Notes under the pieces: model-generated
Seen by the model: the letters and a program-made list of their open reading frames with translations, nothing else
The model's database searches: none
Told to the model about the DNA's origin: nothing
Assembly (NCBI GenBank): GCA_004283055.1
Contig: SHLP01000016.1
Span: 1-43,982 of the forward strand
Source: Deltaproteobacteria bacterium
GTDB taxonomy: Bacteria > Myxococcota_A > Polyangia > Polyangiales > Houyiibacteriaceae
Length of the DNA: 43,982 nucleotides
Direction: 5' to 3'
Program-made: the position numbers and the translations under genes
In this document: one piece after another, positions 23,975-33,330 of the stretch
Numbering within the stretch: the first letter of the stretch is position 1
How the letters are laid out: each line of letters opens with the position of its first letter

Positions 23975-26095
23975 ATGCGGAAATTCACCGGGATGCTTTG
24001 CTTGGCGCTGATCGGCGGCGCGATTGGCTGCTCCACCACCAGCCCAGAGGTGACTCAGTACGAGGCTGCCCTGAGACAGGCGACGAGCTGCGAAGACGTG
24101 CTCGATGCGGTTCAACAAGACGCAATCGCCAAGGTGGATCTCGAGCTCGAGTCGTTCATCAACCAGGAGTACTACAACCGCTGGGGCGGTCCGTTCGAAG
24201 GCGACGTCGCGCTCGGTGGCGGTTTCGGTGGCACTGGCGGGTCGGCTTCCCCGACGGCGGACGGTGACAACGGAGCCGAGGCGCCGACCGGGTTCTCAGA
24301 CACCAACCGACAGGTCGGCGATGTCGACGAGGCCGACATCGTCAAGGTCGGCGATGATGGTCGCAAGCTCTTCGTGATTCGCGGCAACGGGTTCTACGAG
24401 TTCGATTCCTGGCCGGCATCCCAGATGTCCAAAGTCGCCGACCTCGAAATCGAAGGCGGCGCCATCGAGATGTTTGTCGAAGGTGACCGCGCCGTGGTGT
24501 TCTCCAATGCGTATGGCGTCGAAGCCCTGGACGACGGCGACCTCTGCCAAGGTTACTACGGCGGGGGCCCCGAGCCTGCGCTGGCTGACATCGACGGCTA
24601 CTACTACTGCGGCCGTTCATTCGTGAAGATCACGATCATCGACCTGAGCGGCGAGACGCCCGAGGCGCTGCGCGAGGTCTACGTGGATGGCTGGTACACC
24701 TCTTCGCGCCGGCATGACAGCATCGTGCGTGCCGTCGTGCAGAGCAGCATGCAGCGACCCGGCACAGTCCCCCATCTCTACGACTTCGTCTATAATGCCG
24801 AGTCTTACCCGGAGACTCGCGAGGCAGAGATCCTGCTTGCCCAGGCCTGGGCGGTGAAAGCCAAAGAGGCGATTGCTGCGACTGTGCTCGAGGACTGGGT
24901 GCCGGTCTGGGGCGAGCGTGTGGATGGCGAAATTCAAGAGCAGCCGGTTCAGTGCGCCGACTTCTATTCGCCTGCGCCGGGCCTCACGAACTACGGGCTC
25001 ACGCAAATCGTCGGTCTCGACATCGAGAGCGACAGCAGCACCCAAATCACGTCGATTCTCGGCCAGGCGAGCCAGGTCTACGCCAATGGCGAGGCGATGG
25101 TGCTCACTCAGCCGGATTGGACCTTCTTCGAGCGCGGCGTCAACAGCGACCGCACCGCCGTGCATCGCTTCGCGGTCTCGTTCGATCAGCAACGGACCCC
25201 CTATCAAGGCTCGGGCTTCGTTCAGGGGATCGTCAACGATCAGTTCTCGATCGACGAGCGCGACGGCATCATCCGGATTGCAACGACGAGGACCACCTGG
25301 GCCGACCAGAATGTCGGTGCGGTGGCCCCGGACATCTGGGTTCCGCCGACGACCGACAACCTCGTCAGCACGCTGAGGCTCGACGGCAACGCGCTCGAGC
25401 TCGCGGGCTCGACGCCCCCTCTTGCAGAGGGCGAGCGGATTTTCTCGGCTAGGTTCATCGGAGACCTCGCTTACATCGTGACCTTCCGTCAGGTCGACCC
25501 GCTGTTCGCGATCGACCTCGGCGATCCCGAAAGCCCAAAGGTGCTCGGCGAGCTCAAGATTCCAGGTTTCAGCGACTACATGCACCCGCTCGGCGACGGC
25601 CATCTTCTGACGATCGGTCGCGATATCGACGAAGTGACCCAGAGAGACAACGGCACCGCCCTTCAGATCTTCGACGTATCGGATCCGGTCAATCCCTCGC
25701 TCGCGCACAAGGCGCTAGTCGGTGAGGGCTACTCCGAGGCGAATCACAACCACAAGGCGTTCAACTTCTACGCCGACAAGGGGCTACTCGCGTTTCCGTT
25801 CGTCTCCTACCAGGGCAACTTCTCGAGCACGCTCGAGCTTTGGGACGTGAGCGCCACCGACGGCTTTAGCCGACGCGGTGCGGTCGACCATTCCGACCTG
25901 GTGCTCGACGACTGCGGCGGCGTTCCGTACCCGGTCGAAGAGTTCTACTACCAGTGCGGCTACCAGCCGCAGATCAGCCGCGGCGTCTTCATCAGCGGCG
26001 ATGACCAAGAGTTCATCTACTCGATCAGCCACGGCGGCGTCCGAGTCCACGACGTAGACGACCTCAGCACCCCCGTCGCCACCGCGACATACTAG
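23975..26095 (+). CDS. Beta-propeller lipoprotein (Beta_propel family)
   Basis: Large exported protein of 706 residues. The signal ends in a lipobox, AIGC, with Cys19 as the lipidated residue, followed by a Ser/Thr-rich linker and a Gly-rich stretch (about 76-90). The signature DTNRQVGDVDEADIVKVG is typical of the secreted Beta_propel family; many propeller-like strand repeats follow, including LVSTLRLDG and VTFRQVDPLFAIDL. Eight or more cysteines in the mature part may form disulfides. A strong AGGAGGAAGAGG site precedes the ATG. Function of the family is unknown. It is divergent from the porin-like gene across a region with a Fur-like box. Confidence 0.85.
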   Translation: MRKFTGMLCLALIGGAIGCSTTSPEVTQYEAALRQATSCEDVLDAVQQDAIAKVDLELESFINQEYYNRWGGPFEGDVALGGGFGGTGGSASPTADGDNGAEAPTGFSDTNRQVGDVDEADIVKVGDDGRKLFVIRGNGFYEFDSWPASQMSKVADLEIEGGAIEMFVEGDRAVVFSNAYGVEALDDGDLCQGYYGGGPEPALADIDGYYYCGRSFVKITIIDLSGETPEALREVYVDGWYTSSRRHDSIVRAVVQSSMQRPGTVPHLYDFVYNAESYPETREAEILLAQAWAVKAKEAIAATVLEDWVPVWGERVDGEIQEQPVQCADFYSPAPGLTNYGLTQIVGLDIESDSSTQITSILGQASQVYANGEAMVLTQPDWTFFERGVNSDRTAVHRFAVSFDQQRTPYQGSGFVQGIVNDQFSIDERDGIIRIATTRTTWADQNVGAVAPDIWVPPTTDNLVSTLRLDGNALELAGSTPPLAEGERIFSARFIGDLAYIVTFRQVDPLFAIDLGDPESPKVLGELKIPGFSDYMHPLGDGHLLTIGRDIDEVTQRDNGTALQIFDVSDPVNPSLAHKALVGEGYSEANHNHKAFNFYADKGLLAFPFVSYQGNFSSTLELWDVSATDGFSRRGAVDHSDLVLDDCGGVPYPVEEFYYQCGYQPQISRGVFISGDDQEFIYSISHGGVRVHDVDDLSTPVATATY

Positions 26096-26147
26096 GGGGA
26101 CACGCTCGGCCTCAAAAAGCACTGCGTTCTCGTAGGCTTAGGGTCCA

Positions 26148-26187
26148 CACCGCGAAAATCCGCATCCCGTGTGCGGTTTTCGCGGTG
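26148..26187. terminator. Long hairpin between convergent genes
   Basis: CACCGCGAAAA at 26148 onward and TTTTCGCGGTG ending at 26187, with inner CCGCA/TGCGG arms and one bulged base, form a 16-17 pair stem with a 7-base loop. It lies between the ends of the rightward propeller gene and the leftward pterin dehydratase gene, where a bidirectional terminator is expected. There is no long T run after the stem. Confidence 0.6.
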
Positions 26188-26203
26188 CTCGTGTGCGGCC
26201 TCG

Positions 26204-26491
26204 TCAGCCGAGCCGGCTCAGCTCGTCCATCTTCGAGGCCAGCTTCATGTCGAGCTCGGTTAGGCCGCCGGCGTCATGCGTGCTGAGCTCGACCTCGACC
26301 GTCGCCCAGACGTTCCGCCACTCGGGATGGTGATTCATGCTCTCGGCCACGAGCGCAATGCTGCTCATCCAGCCGAACGCCTCAACGAAGTCTTTGAAGC
26401 GAAACACACGACGGATGCGGTCCGTCCCGAGCTCCCAGTTCGGGAGAGCCTTCATGTGCTTTGCGATCTCCTCGTCGGATAGTTTGTTCAT
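26204..26491 (-). CDS. phhB: Pterin-4a-carbinolamine dehydratase
   Basis: Small enzyme of 95 residues that dehydrates 4a-hydroxytetrahydrobiopterin, recycling the pterin cofactor of aromatic amino-acid hydroxylases. The family motif is complete: MNHHPEW (about 52-58), then VELSTHDAGGLTELD. Length is typical. It is the last gene of a leftward group, starting 2 bp after the ABC-F gene. No hydroxylase gene is nearby, so a role in another pterin pathway cannot be excluded. Confidence 0.94.
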   Translation of the reverse strand: MNKLSDEEIAKHMKALPNWELGTDRIRRVFRFKDFVEAFGWMSSIALVAESMNHHPEWRNVWATVEVELSTHDAGGLTELDMKLASKMDELSRLG

Positions 26492-26493
26492 AC

Positions 26494-28482
26494 TCAGCCC
26501 TCCATCGATTTTAGCTCACTTCGGAGCTGTTCCAGCCTCTCGTTCGATTCGGTCCATTCGTCAAAAGCGCGGTTCAGCTCCTGCTGTGCCGTCCGCGCCT
26601 CCTGCAGTAGCCTATCGCGGAGCTCGGGCTCGTCGTACACCTCGGGCTTGCTAAGCTCTTGATTGTGCTCGGCGACCGTCTTTTCGAGGGTCGCAATCAA
26701 TCGTTCGAGCTCCCCAACCCGCTTCTCCAACGGCTTCACGCCTTGATTCTGCTTCGCTCGAAGCTCAGCTTCTTTTCGTCGCTGTTCCTTTCGAGCTTGA
26801 CGACTTCGTTTTTGAGCCACCGGCTTGATCGCGGCCTCCGTCGCTGGAGTCACCTCCCGCTGCTGACAGGACCAGATGTAGTCGTCGAGGGTACCCGGAT
26901 AGTTCTCGACGCCACCGTCGTGGACGACCCAAAGCTTGGTCGCGAGACGTCGGATGAACGAGCGATTGTGGCTGACGAAGAGGAGAGTGCCGTCGTAGGT
27001 GCTCAGCGCGTCGGTGAGCGCTTCAGTGGTCTGAAGGTCGAGGTGGTTGGTCGGTTCGTCCATCAGCAGCACATTCCCAGGGCGAACGAGGATCTTGGCA
27101 AGCGCCACGCGCGCCCGCTCACCGCCGGAGAGCACGGAGACGCGTTTGTCGATCGCTCGTTCACCAAACAGCATCGCGCCGAGCACTTTGCGGACGCCCT
27201 CCATGCTCGTGCCATCGCTGCTGTAGGCGACCTCCTCGAGCACCGTACGCTTTAGATCGAGGGCCTCTGCATGATGCTGGGCAAAATACCGGACGTTCGA
27301 GCGCCCAGGCAGGTGCACTCGCCCCCCGGATGCATCGATTTCCCCTGCCAAGATTTTGAGCAGCGTCGTCTTGCCGGCGCCGTTTGGACCGACGATCGCG
27401 ATACGATCGCCTCGCTCCACGGCGAGTGTCACGTGCTCGAAGACGCGATGCTTGCCAAACGACTTGCAGAGGTCATCCACACGCATCGGCGTACGCGCAC
27501 CGCGATCGGTTGCGGGAAACGAAAAACGAACTTCTCGATTGGAAGCATGCAGCTCCACCGTGTCCATCTTCTCGAGCTTGCGAACGCGGCTTTGAACCTG
27601 AGCAGCCTTGCTGGCTTTCGCACGGAAACGTCGCACGAACTGCTCGAGATGTTCCTTTTCCTTTTGGAGGTTCTTCGCTCGGTTCTCGAGAAGCTGTCGC
27701 TCTTCCTCACGCTGCAGGAGGTACCGCTCGTAGTTCCCTCGAAACGTTCGAATGCCCTCCGGTTCGAAGCTGAGCACCCGGTTGACCTGCTCGTTCAGAA
27801 ACTCCCGGTCATGCGAGACCAGAAACAGGGCCTGGTCGTAGTCGCTCAAGAACTTCGAGAACCACGCAACCGATGGCATGTCCAGGTGGTTTGTCGGCTC
27901 GTCGAGGAGCAGCAGTCCGGGCCTCTGAAACAAGAGCGACGCCAACACGGCGCGCATCTTCCAGCCACCGCTGAGCTCGGAGAGGAGGCGTCGGTGGTCT
28001 TCTTGGGTGAAGCCGAGGCCATGCAAGATCCTTTTGGCATCGTGCTCCGAGAATTGCGCATCCAGCTGTGCGATTCGTTCGTGAAGCTCCGCTACGGAGC
28101 TCGCCACGGCGACCAGCTCATCGTGGTTGGAGTGGCTGTCGTGCTCGAGCTCGGCCAACCGGGCTTCGTTCTGCTCGAGCTCCGCCCGGAGCTCTGGCCT
28201 GCCGGGCACACTGTCGTAAACGAACGTCAGGACCTGAGCATTCGGGAAGGAAGTGATCTCCTGGGGCAAGAAGCCGACCCGCACTCCCGGCAGCAGTTTC
28301 ACGGCGCCGGCGTCGGGCTCGAGCTTGCCCGCCAGAAGGCGGAACAAGCTGGATTTGCCCGAACCATTCGGGCCCACCAGACCGATGTGATCGCCCTGGT
28401 GCACCTGGAGAGACAGCCCGTCGAAAAGGGTGTCCCCCCCAAGCGCGAGCGAAACGTCGTTGACGGAGGCGAGTGTCGTCAA
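26494..28482 (-). CDS. ABC-F family ATPase (Uup/YheS-like)
   Basis: Soluble tandem ABC ATPase of 662 residues with no membrane segments, acting on ribosomes in known relatives. Domain 1 has Walker A GPNGSGKSS (about 38-46), signature LSGGW and Walker B LLLDEPTNHLD. The linker (about 240-330) is Arg/Lys/Glu-rich. Domain 2 has GPNGAGKTT, LSGGE and LLMDEPTNHLD. The C-terminus (about 560-662) is a long charged coiled coil as in Uup and YheS. It starts with TTG and overlaps the upstream hydrolase-OsmC stop (TTGA). Which ABC-F subgroup it belongs to needs a tree. Confidence 0.92.
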   Translation of the reverse strand: MTTLASVNDVSLALGGDTLFDGLSLQVHQGDHIGLVGPNGSGKSSLFRLLAGKLEPDAGAVKLLPGVRVGFLPQEITSFPNAQVLTFVYDSVPGRPELRAELEQNEARLAELEHDSHSNHDELVAVASSVAELHERIAQLDAQFSEHDAKRILHGLGFTQEDHRRLLSELSGGWKMRAVLASLLFQRPGLLLLDEPTNHLDMPSVAWFSKFLSDYDQALFLVSHDREFLNEQVNRVLSFEPEGIRTFRGNYERYLLQREEERQLLENRAKNLQKEKEHLEQFVRRFRAKASKAAQVQSRVRKLEKMDTVELHASNREVRFSFPATDRGARTPMRVDDLCKSFGKHRVFEHVTLAVERGDRIAIVGPNGAGKTTLLKILAGEIDASGGRVHLPGRSNVRYFAQHHAEALDLKRTVLEEVAYSSDGTSMEGVRKVLGAMLFGERAIDKRVSVLSGGERARVALAKILVRPGNVLLMDEPTNHLDLQTTEALTDALSTYDGTLLFVSHNRSFIRRLATKLWVVHDGGVENYPGTLDDYIWSCQQREVTPATEAAIKPVAQKRSRQARKEQRRKEAELRAKQNQGVKPLEKRVGELERLIATLEKTVAEHNQELSKPEVYDEPELRDRLLQEARTAQQELNRAFDEWTESNERLEQLRSELKSMEG

Positions 28483-29573
28483 GCGAGCTCCGAGCGAATC
28501 TTGATTTCGTTGAGCAGGGTTCGATGCACAGGGCAGCGCGCCGATATCGCAAGAAGCCGATCGCGTTGTTCGACGCTGAGGTTGCCCTCGAGCTCGAGCT
28601 TCTTCTCAATCACATCGATCATTCCGGTGTCTTTGTCGCAGTCCTCGCAGTCTTTTGCATGAACGCGATCGTGGCGCAGGGTGACCCGTACGGCTTCGAG
28701 AGGCCACTCCTTGCGACCTGCGTACATCTTCAACGTCATCGAGGTGCATGCGCCGAGCCCCGCGAGCAAAAGCTCGTAAGGGTTGGGGCCAAGATCGCTG
28801 CCCCCTTTGTCGACGGGTTCATCGGCTGCGAACGTCAGATGGCGTGCCTGAATTCGCTGCAAGAAACCGCTCGTCGACCCTTCGACGACGACCTCACCCT
28901 CTGGAGTGTCCTCTGGGATCTCTTCGGTTGCTTCATCGGGCAAGTAGCGCCCCGCCCAGGCCGCTAGAACCTCCGCAACGTACCGCGCATCGCGTCGACG
29001 TCCGAGCAAGTGATCGGCCCGGTCCAGCGATACGAAGCTCTTGGGATGACGGGCGGCTTCGTAGATCAGGCGCGCGTTGTCGATTGCCACGACCTCGTCC
29101 TGCGGAGAGTGAAAGACCACCAGGGCCTTCCGGATGCGGCCGATTTCCTCAGCGTGCTCGGGTTCGAACGGGGCACCAATCGTTGCCACACCGGCCGCGT
29201 CTGGGATCTGTCCGGCTGCGGCGAGAGCCGCCGCGCCCCCGAGGCTATGCCCAACCACGAGCAACGGTACCGGGTATCGAGCACGCAAGGCGCCTGCCGC
29301 AGCAATGATGTCGGCGACATCGTGAGCGAGTGTCGTGCTGTCGAACACTCCCTCACTCTCGCCCAATCCCGCGAAGTCGAATCGAAGGGTTGCGATCCCC
29401 TTCTCAGCGAGAGCCGAGGAGACGTACCTTGCTGCTCTGCTGTCCTTCGAGCAGGTGAAGCAATGTGCGAACACCGCGCAGGCAACGGGCCTCGTAGCCG
29501 GCAGGTGCAGTCTGCCTGCAAGCGACTGTCCATTGCCGCCGGGAAAATCGAGCCTTTCGACATCCGTCGTCAT
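28479..29573 (-). CDS. Alpha/beta-hydrolase fused to OsmC domain
   Basis: Bifunctional protein of 364 residues. The N-terminal half is an alpha/beta hydrolase with the nucleophile elbow GHSLGG (about 108-113), Asp in SPQDEV and His in RADHLL. The C-terminal half (about 230-364) is an OsmC/Ohr-type domain with ACTSMTLKMYA and CPVHRTL, placing two redox cysteines. Such fusions are known in several bacteria and may combine esterase and hydroperoxide reduction. A GGAGG ribosome site lies 5 bases before the ATG. Overlap with the ABC-F gene shows they share an mRNA. Confidence 0.9.
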   Translation of the reverse strand: MTTDVERLDFPGGNGQSLAGRLHLPATRPVACAVFAHCFTCSKDSRAARYVSSALAEKGIATLRFDFAGLGESEGVFDSTTLAHDVADIIAAAGALRARYPVPLLVVGHSLGGAAALAAAGQIPDAAGVATIGAPFEPEHAEEIGRIRKALVVFHSPQDEVVAIDNARLIYEAARHPKSFVSLDRADHLLGRRRDARYVAEVLAAWAGRYLPDEATEEIPEDTPEGEVVVEGSTSGFLQRIQARHLTFAADEPVDKGGSDLGPNPYELLLAGLGACTSMTLKMYAGRKEWPLEAVRVTLRHDRVHAKDCEDCDKDTGMIDVIEKKLELEGNLSVEQRDRLLAISARCPVHRTLLNEIKIRSELA

Positions 29574-29630
29574 ACATCCTCCGAACGTGGAATGTACAAC
29601 GTCTACGCGAAGGCGTTAGCTGGCGGCCGC

Positions 29631-30788
29631 CTACTCCGCGGCTTCGAGGTAATCCACGCCTTCGGGGGGATCGTAGCCGAACTCCTCGAAGACCTCGCGC
29701 AGCTCCTGGGAGACCTCCTCGCGGCTGATGCCGAAGAAATCGAGCTCGTAGTTTCGAGGGCTTTCGTACTCGTGATGGGCGCGGACGGCTTCGTCGAGCT
29801 TGGCCTCGAACGCATCGCTGACCGGCATTCCTAGCCGGCCGTAGAGGCCTAGGATGGTCTTTTTCGGGTCCCCGATCAGATCCTCGTAACGGATCACGAT
29901 GAACTGTTCGTCGGGGATCTCCCTTCGGCACTCGAGTGCGTATCGATAGTAGTCGTAGCCGAGCCGTTTGAGAGCCTGGATCTCCTCGCCGTCGGGGCGG
30001 ATGCTCGGGGAGTGCGCCTTCCATGCCTGGTAGAACATGTTCAAAAACGATGGCAGGCAATCGTGCGGGTCGCGAACCAAGTACACGAACACCGCGTCGG
30101 GGAACTTTTCGTAAACCGAACGCACACGTGTCGAGAAAAACACGTTCTTGTTCAAGAAGCGCTTTCCGCCCGCTTCGAAGACATGACGCTTGATCGTGTT
30201 CTCGTAAGACTCCAAAAAGGCGCGCCGCTCTTCGGGGGGCTGACGGTCCACCCAGGTCTGGCTCGGCATGTCTTCGATGAACGGAAACAGCAGACCCGTG
30301 GCCGGCGAGGTCAGATTCCAAAGGAGCGTGCACACGTCTTCTTCGGCCTGGCCGAGGCTGATGTGGTGGACTCCCTGCCATCGGCTCTCGAGCGGCGCGT
30401 TGAAAAAGTCGTAGGCGCGTTCGAGCACCGAGCCCACTCGGGTCTCGGCAAGCGCAATCAGCCGCTTGAACGTCCTGGTCGCGGTCACCGCGGGAAAAAT
30501 CGTCTGGTAAAGCTTCACCGTCGTGAAGACCTCGTCGTCCATGCTGATCAGTCGGTGGGCGAGGGTGGTGCCGCTTCGAGGATTGGCAAAGACGAACACA
30601 GGCCGCTCAACCTTCTGCTCGTGGTACTCCGGGCAAACGAGCTCGTCGAGGGCGCGGAAAGCCACCGCCGTTTGGCGGAGCCCCAGCACAATCGGAGCTA
30701 CCCAAGCAGTCGTCACCAGACGACCGACGGTTGGTTTCTTGAACAGAACCTTTCCGATTTCGCGAAGGCCGCGTTTGTTGATGTACAT
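29631..30788 (-). CDS. Sulfotransferase
   Basis: PAPS-dependent sulfotransferase-like protein of 385 residues. The 5'-phosphosulfate loop is FANPRSGTT (68-75 region) and the 3'-phosphate region is VYLVRDPHDCLPSFLNMF, with the usual Arg and Ser. The N-terminal about 40 residues contain a mildly hydrophobic stretch that could associate with a membrane. The ATG at 30788 is chosen over an upstream in-frame codon at 30830. Acceptor unknown; lipids and polysaccharides are both possible. It is leftward and separate from the ilvD gene by about 130 bp. Confidence 0.85.
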   Translation of the reverse strand: MYINKRGLREIGKVLFKKPTVGRLVTTAWVAPIVLGLRQTAVAFRALDELVCPEYHEQKVERPVFVFANPRSGTTLAHRLISMDDEVFTTVKLYQTIFPAVTATRTFKRLIALAETRVGSVLERAYDFFNAPLESRWQGVHHISLGQAEEDVCTLLWNLTSPATGLLFPFIEDMPSQTWVDRQPPEERRAFLESYENTIKRHVFEAGGKRFLNKNVFFSTRVRSVYEKFPDAVFVYLVRDPHDCLPSFLNMFYQAWKAHSPSIRPDGEEIQALKRLGYDYYRYALECRREIPDEQFIVIRYEDLIGDPKKTILGLYGRLGMPVSDAFEAKLDEAVRAHHEYESPRNYELDFFGISREEVSQELREVFEEFGYDPPEGVDYLEAAE

Positions 30789-30898
30789 GGTCGTTCCCCT
30801 GAAGCAGGTGTCTGACTTGCCCACCTTCACTCTAAGGTCGAACCACGTAATTGTTGGAAAAACCGGGCCAGCAGTGCCCGCGCCTGGTCGAACGGTGC

Positions 30899-30917
30899 CC
30901 GGTTCGCAGTGAACCGG
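30899..30917 (-). terminator. Hairpin directly after ilvD
   Basis: CCGGTTC (30899-30905) and GAACCGG (30911-30917) form a perfect 7-pair stem with a 5-base loop, just 3 bases past the ilvD stop on the leftward strand. No T run follows, so an intrinsic terminator is only likely, not certain. The rest of the 132-bp gap to the sulfotransferase gene shows nothing I can assign. Confidence 0.45.
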
Positions 30918-30920
30918 TTT

Positions 30921-32603
30921 CTATTCGTCCGTCACGCAGCCTTCGGACGCCGATTTCACATTTTTGATGTACTTGTAAAGGGTGCCACGCCGTGCCTTGA
31001 GCTCTGGCGCGTTCCAGGCGGCTCGGCGTTGACCGAGCTCGCTTCCGCTCACCTCGAGATCGATGACGCGCTTCTTCGCATCGATGGCGATGATGTCGCC
31101 ATCGCGCACCAAGGCGATCGGTCCGCCCTCCTGGGCCTCAGGCGTGATGTGTCCGATGATGAAGCCGTGGGACCCGCCCGAAAACCGACCATCGGTGATC
31201 AGGGCGACGTCTTGACCGAGACCCGCTCCCATGATGACCGAGGTCGGTGACAGCATTTCGGGCATGCCGGGTCCGCCTTTCGGTCCCTCGTAGCGAATGA
31301 CCACGACATCCCCTTTGCCGATGTCGTTGCGTTCCATCGCCGCCAGCATGTCCTCTTCGCAGTCGAAGACTTTCGCCGGACCCTTGAACTGATAGCCCTC
31401 TTTGCCGGTGATCTTGGCGACCGAGCCATCGGGGGCGAGGCTCCCGCGAAGAATCGTCAGGTGTCCGGTCTCTTTGATCGGCCTATCCCAAGGATGGATG
31501 ACATCCTGCCCCTCGGTCAGGTCGGGAAGCTCGGCGAGATTCTCGGCGAGGGTCTGGCCGGTCACCGTGAGGCAGTCACCGTGAAGCGCGCCGTGCTCGA
31601 GAAGATAGCGCAGGACGGCTGGCGTCCCCCCAACCGCGTGCAGATCCTCCATCACGTACTGCCCGCTTGGCTTGAGGTCGGCGAGGAACGGGACCCGATC
31701 GCTGACGGTTTGGAAATCGTCGATCGTCAGGGGGACATCGACCGAGCGCGCCATCGCAACCAGGTGCAGGACCGCGTTGGTCGAGCCTCCAAGGGCCATG
31801 ATCGTCACCATGGCGTTCTCAAAAGCCTCGCGCGTCATGATGTCGCGAGGCTTGATGTCTTTTTCGAGCAGGAGCTTGATCGCCTTTCCGGCACGTAGGC
31901 ATTCCTCCTGCTTTTGCGGGTCTTCCGCGGGGGTTGAGGAGCTGTACGGCAGAGACATGCCCATCGCCTCGATCGCCGATGCCATGGTGTTGGCCGTATA
32001 CATGCCGCCGCACGCGCCCGCTCCGGGGCAGGCGTGCTCGATGATGTCGAGCCGCTTGTTTTCGTCTATCGCGTTTGCGAGCAGCGCTCCGTACGACTGA
32101 AACGCGGAGACCACGTCCAGCTTCTCGCCGTCTCTTCCACGACCCGCCCGAATCGTTCCTCCGTAGATCATGAGGGCAGGGCGATTGAGACGGCCGATTG
32201 CGATCATGCAACCGGGCATGTTTTTGTCGCAACCTGGAATTGAGATGTTGGCGTCGTACCACTGAGCCGCCATGACGGTTTCGATCGAGTCTGCGATCAA
32301 GTCCCGCGACTGAAGCGAGTAGCTCATGCCGTCGGTGCCCATCGAGATCCCGTCCGAGACGCCGATGGTGTTGAAGCGCATCCCCACGAGGCCCGCGTCG
32401 ACGACTCCTTGCTTCACGACGGCAGCCAAGTCGTTCAGGTGCATGTTGCAGCTGTTGCCCTCGTACCAGACCGCTGAAATGCCGACTTCCGCTTTGTCCA
32501 GGTCAGCGCGGCTGAGGCCGGTCGCGTGCAGCATCGCCTGGGACGCGCCCTGCGAGGCGGGTTGGGTGATCCTGCTGCTGTACTTGTTGATTTTTCTGCT
32601 CAT
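30921..32603 (-). CDS. ilvD: Dihydroxy-acid dehydratase
   Basis: Dehydrates 2,3-dihydroxy acids to 2-oxo acids in valine, leucine, isoleucine and pantothenate synthesis. The 560-residue protein shows all cluster ligands: Cys52 (GNSCNMH), Cys125 ([10 protein letters not shown]) and Cys198 ([16 protein letters not shown]), and the C-terminal TDGRFSGG motif. Length fits the family. The ATG at 32603 gives the usual N-terminus; the frame extends 7 codons upstream. Divergent from the regulator gene at 32724, with an inverted-repeat operator between them. The other ilv genes are not in the window. Confidence 0.95.
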   Translation of the reverse strand: MSRKINKYSSRITQPASQGASQAMLHATGLSRADLDKAEVGISAVWYEGNSCNMHLNDLAAVVKQGVVDAGLVGMRFNTIGVSDGISMGTDGMSYSLQSRDLIADSIETVMAAQWYDANISIPGCDKNMPGCMIAIGRLNRPALMIYGGTIRAGRGRDGEKLDVVSAFQSYGALLANAIDENKRLDIIEHACPGAGACGGMYTANTMASAIEAMGMSLPYSSSTPAEDPQKQEECLRAGKAIKLLLEKDIKPRDIMTREAFENAMVTIMALGGSTNAVLHLVAMARSVDVPLTIDDFQTVSDRVPFLADLKPSGQYVMEDLHAVGGTPAVLRYLLEHGALHGDCLTVTGQTLAENLAELPDLTEGQDVIHPWDRPIKETGHLTILRGSLAPDGSVAKITGKEGYQFKGPAKVFDCEEDMLAAMERNDIGKGDVVVIRYEGPKGGPGMPEMLSPTSVIMGAGLGQDVALITDGRFSGGSHGFIIGHITPEAQEGGPIALVRDGDIIAIDAKKRVIDLEVSGSELGQRRAAWNAPELKARRGTLYKYIKNVKSASEGCVTDE

Positions 32604-32688
32604 CTGGGCTGCGGAGTCTAGCACCGGGAAACCCGGCAGACGCCAGGGAGACCGTTGACTTGACCCACCCCCGCCCCGGTCCTACGAC

Positions 32689-32708
32689 TGTTCAGGAAAA
32701 TTTGAACA
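32689..32708. promoter_or_regulatory. Inverted repeat operator candidate
   Basis: TGTTCA and TGAACA (6-base perfect arms) are separated by 8 bases, a spacing typical of a dimeric winged-helix regulator. It lies 15 bp before the TTG start of the GbsR/MarR-type gene, so self-regulation is likely. Divergent ilvD starts 85 bp away. Confidence 0.5.
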
Positions 32709-32723
32709 AATCGGATCGCCGTA

Positions 32724-33299
32724 TTGTCCACAGCCGCCGCAAAACAACAAGAACCCAGTGATTCTCAGCCCTTATGGCGCGAGGCCGAGCTTCGTTCGGC
32801 CGATGCCATGGGTCGTCTGATGGAGTTCTGGGGTTTCCGCCGACACATGGGGCGTCTCTGGACCATCCTTTACCTTTCGCCCGAGCCGCTGACCACGGCC
32901 GAGCTCTCCGAGACCCTTCGGCTCAGCAGCAGCGCGGTTAGCCTATCGCTGGGCGAGCTAGTTCGCTGGGGCGCAGTCCGCAAGACCTGGCGCCCGGGCG
33001 AGCGCAGAGACTTCTATCAGGCCGAGAGCAACGTCTGGAAGCTCCTTCGCCGAGTCTACGAACGACGCGAGCTCAACCTCGTCAGGGAGGCGTCGGACGC
33101 GTTTCGCGACGCGCAGCGCTTTCTCGACGAGGCACGCGACCAGCTCACCGGCCCTGACCGCAAGCGCGTCGACTACATGCGCAAGCGCGTGGCGAGGTTG
33201 AGTGCGCTTACGCGGACCGGTGAGCGCCTCATCGGACTGCTCATCGCAGGCCGCCCGTTCAATCCAGCCGACCTGAGCTCCACGGAAGAAGAACAATGA
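32724..33299 (+). CDS. GbsR/MarR-type transcriptional regulator
   Basis: Winged-helix regulator of about 191 residues. The family N-terminus MGRLMEFWGFRRHMGRLW (about 29-46) is followed by the HTH segment PLTTAELSETLRLSSSAVSLSLGELVRWGAV and a wing with TWRPGERRDFY; the second half is helical and likely dimerises. The start is TTG: a stop codon 21 bases upstream excludes a longer frame, and the first internal ATG (32808) would cut into the domain. It is directly upstream of the prenyl/menaquinone operon and may control it or ilvD; the effector is unknown. Confidence 0.83.
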   Translation: MSTAAAKQQEPSDSQPLWREAELRSADAMGRLMEFWGFRRHMGRLWTILYLSPEPLTTAELSETLRLSSSAVSLSLGELVRWGAVRKTWRPGERRDFYQAESNVWKLLRRVYERRELNLVREASDAFRDAQRFLDEARDQLTGPDRKRVDYMRKRVARLSALTRTGERLIGLLIAGRPFNPADLSSTEEEQ

Positions 33300-33330
33300 T
33301 GCAGCGAGAGTCACTCATTGGAGGCTTGGC

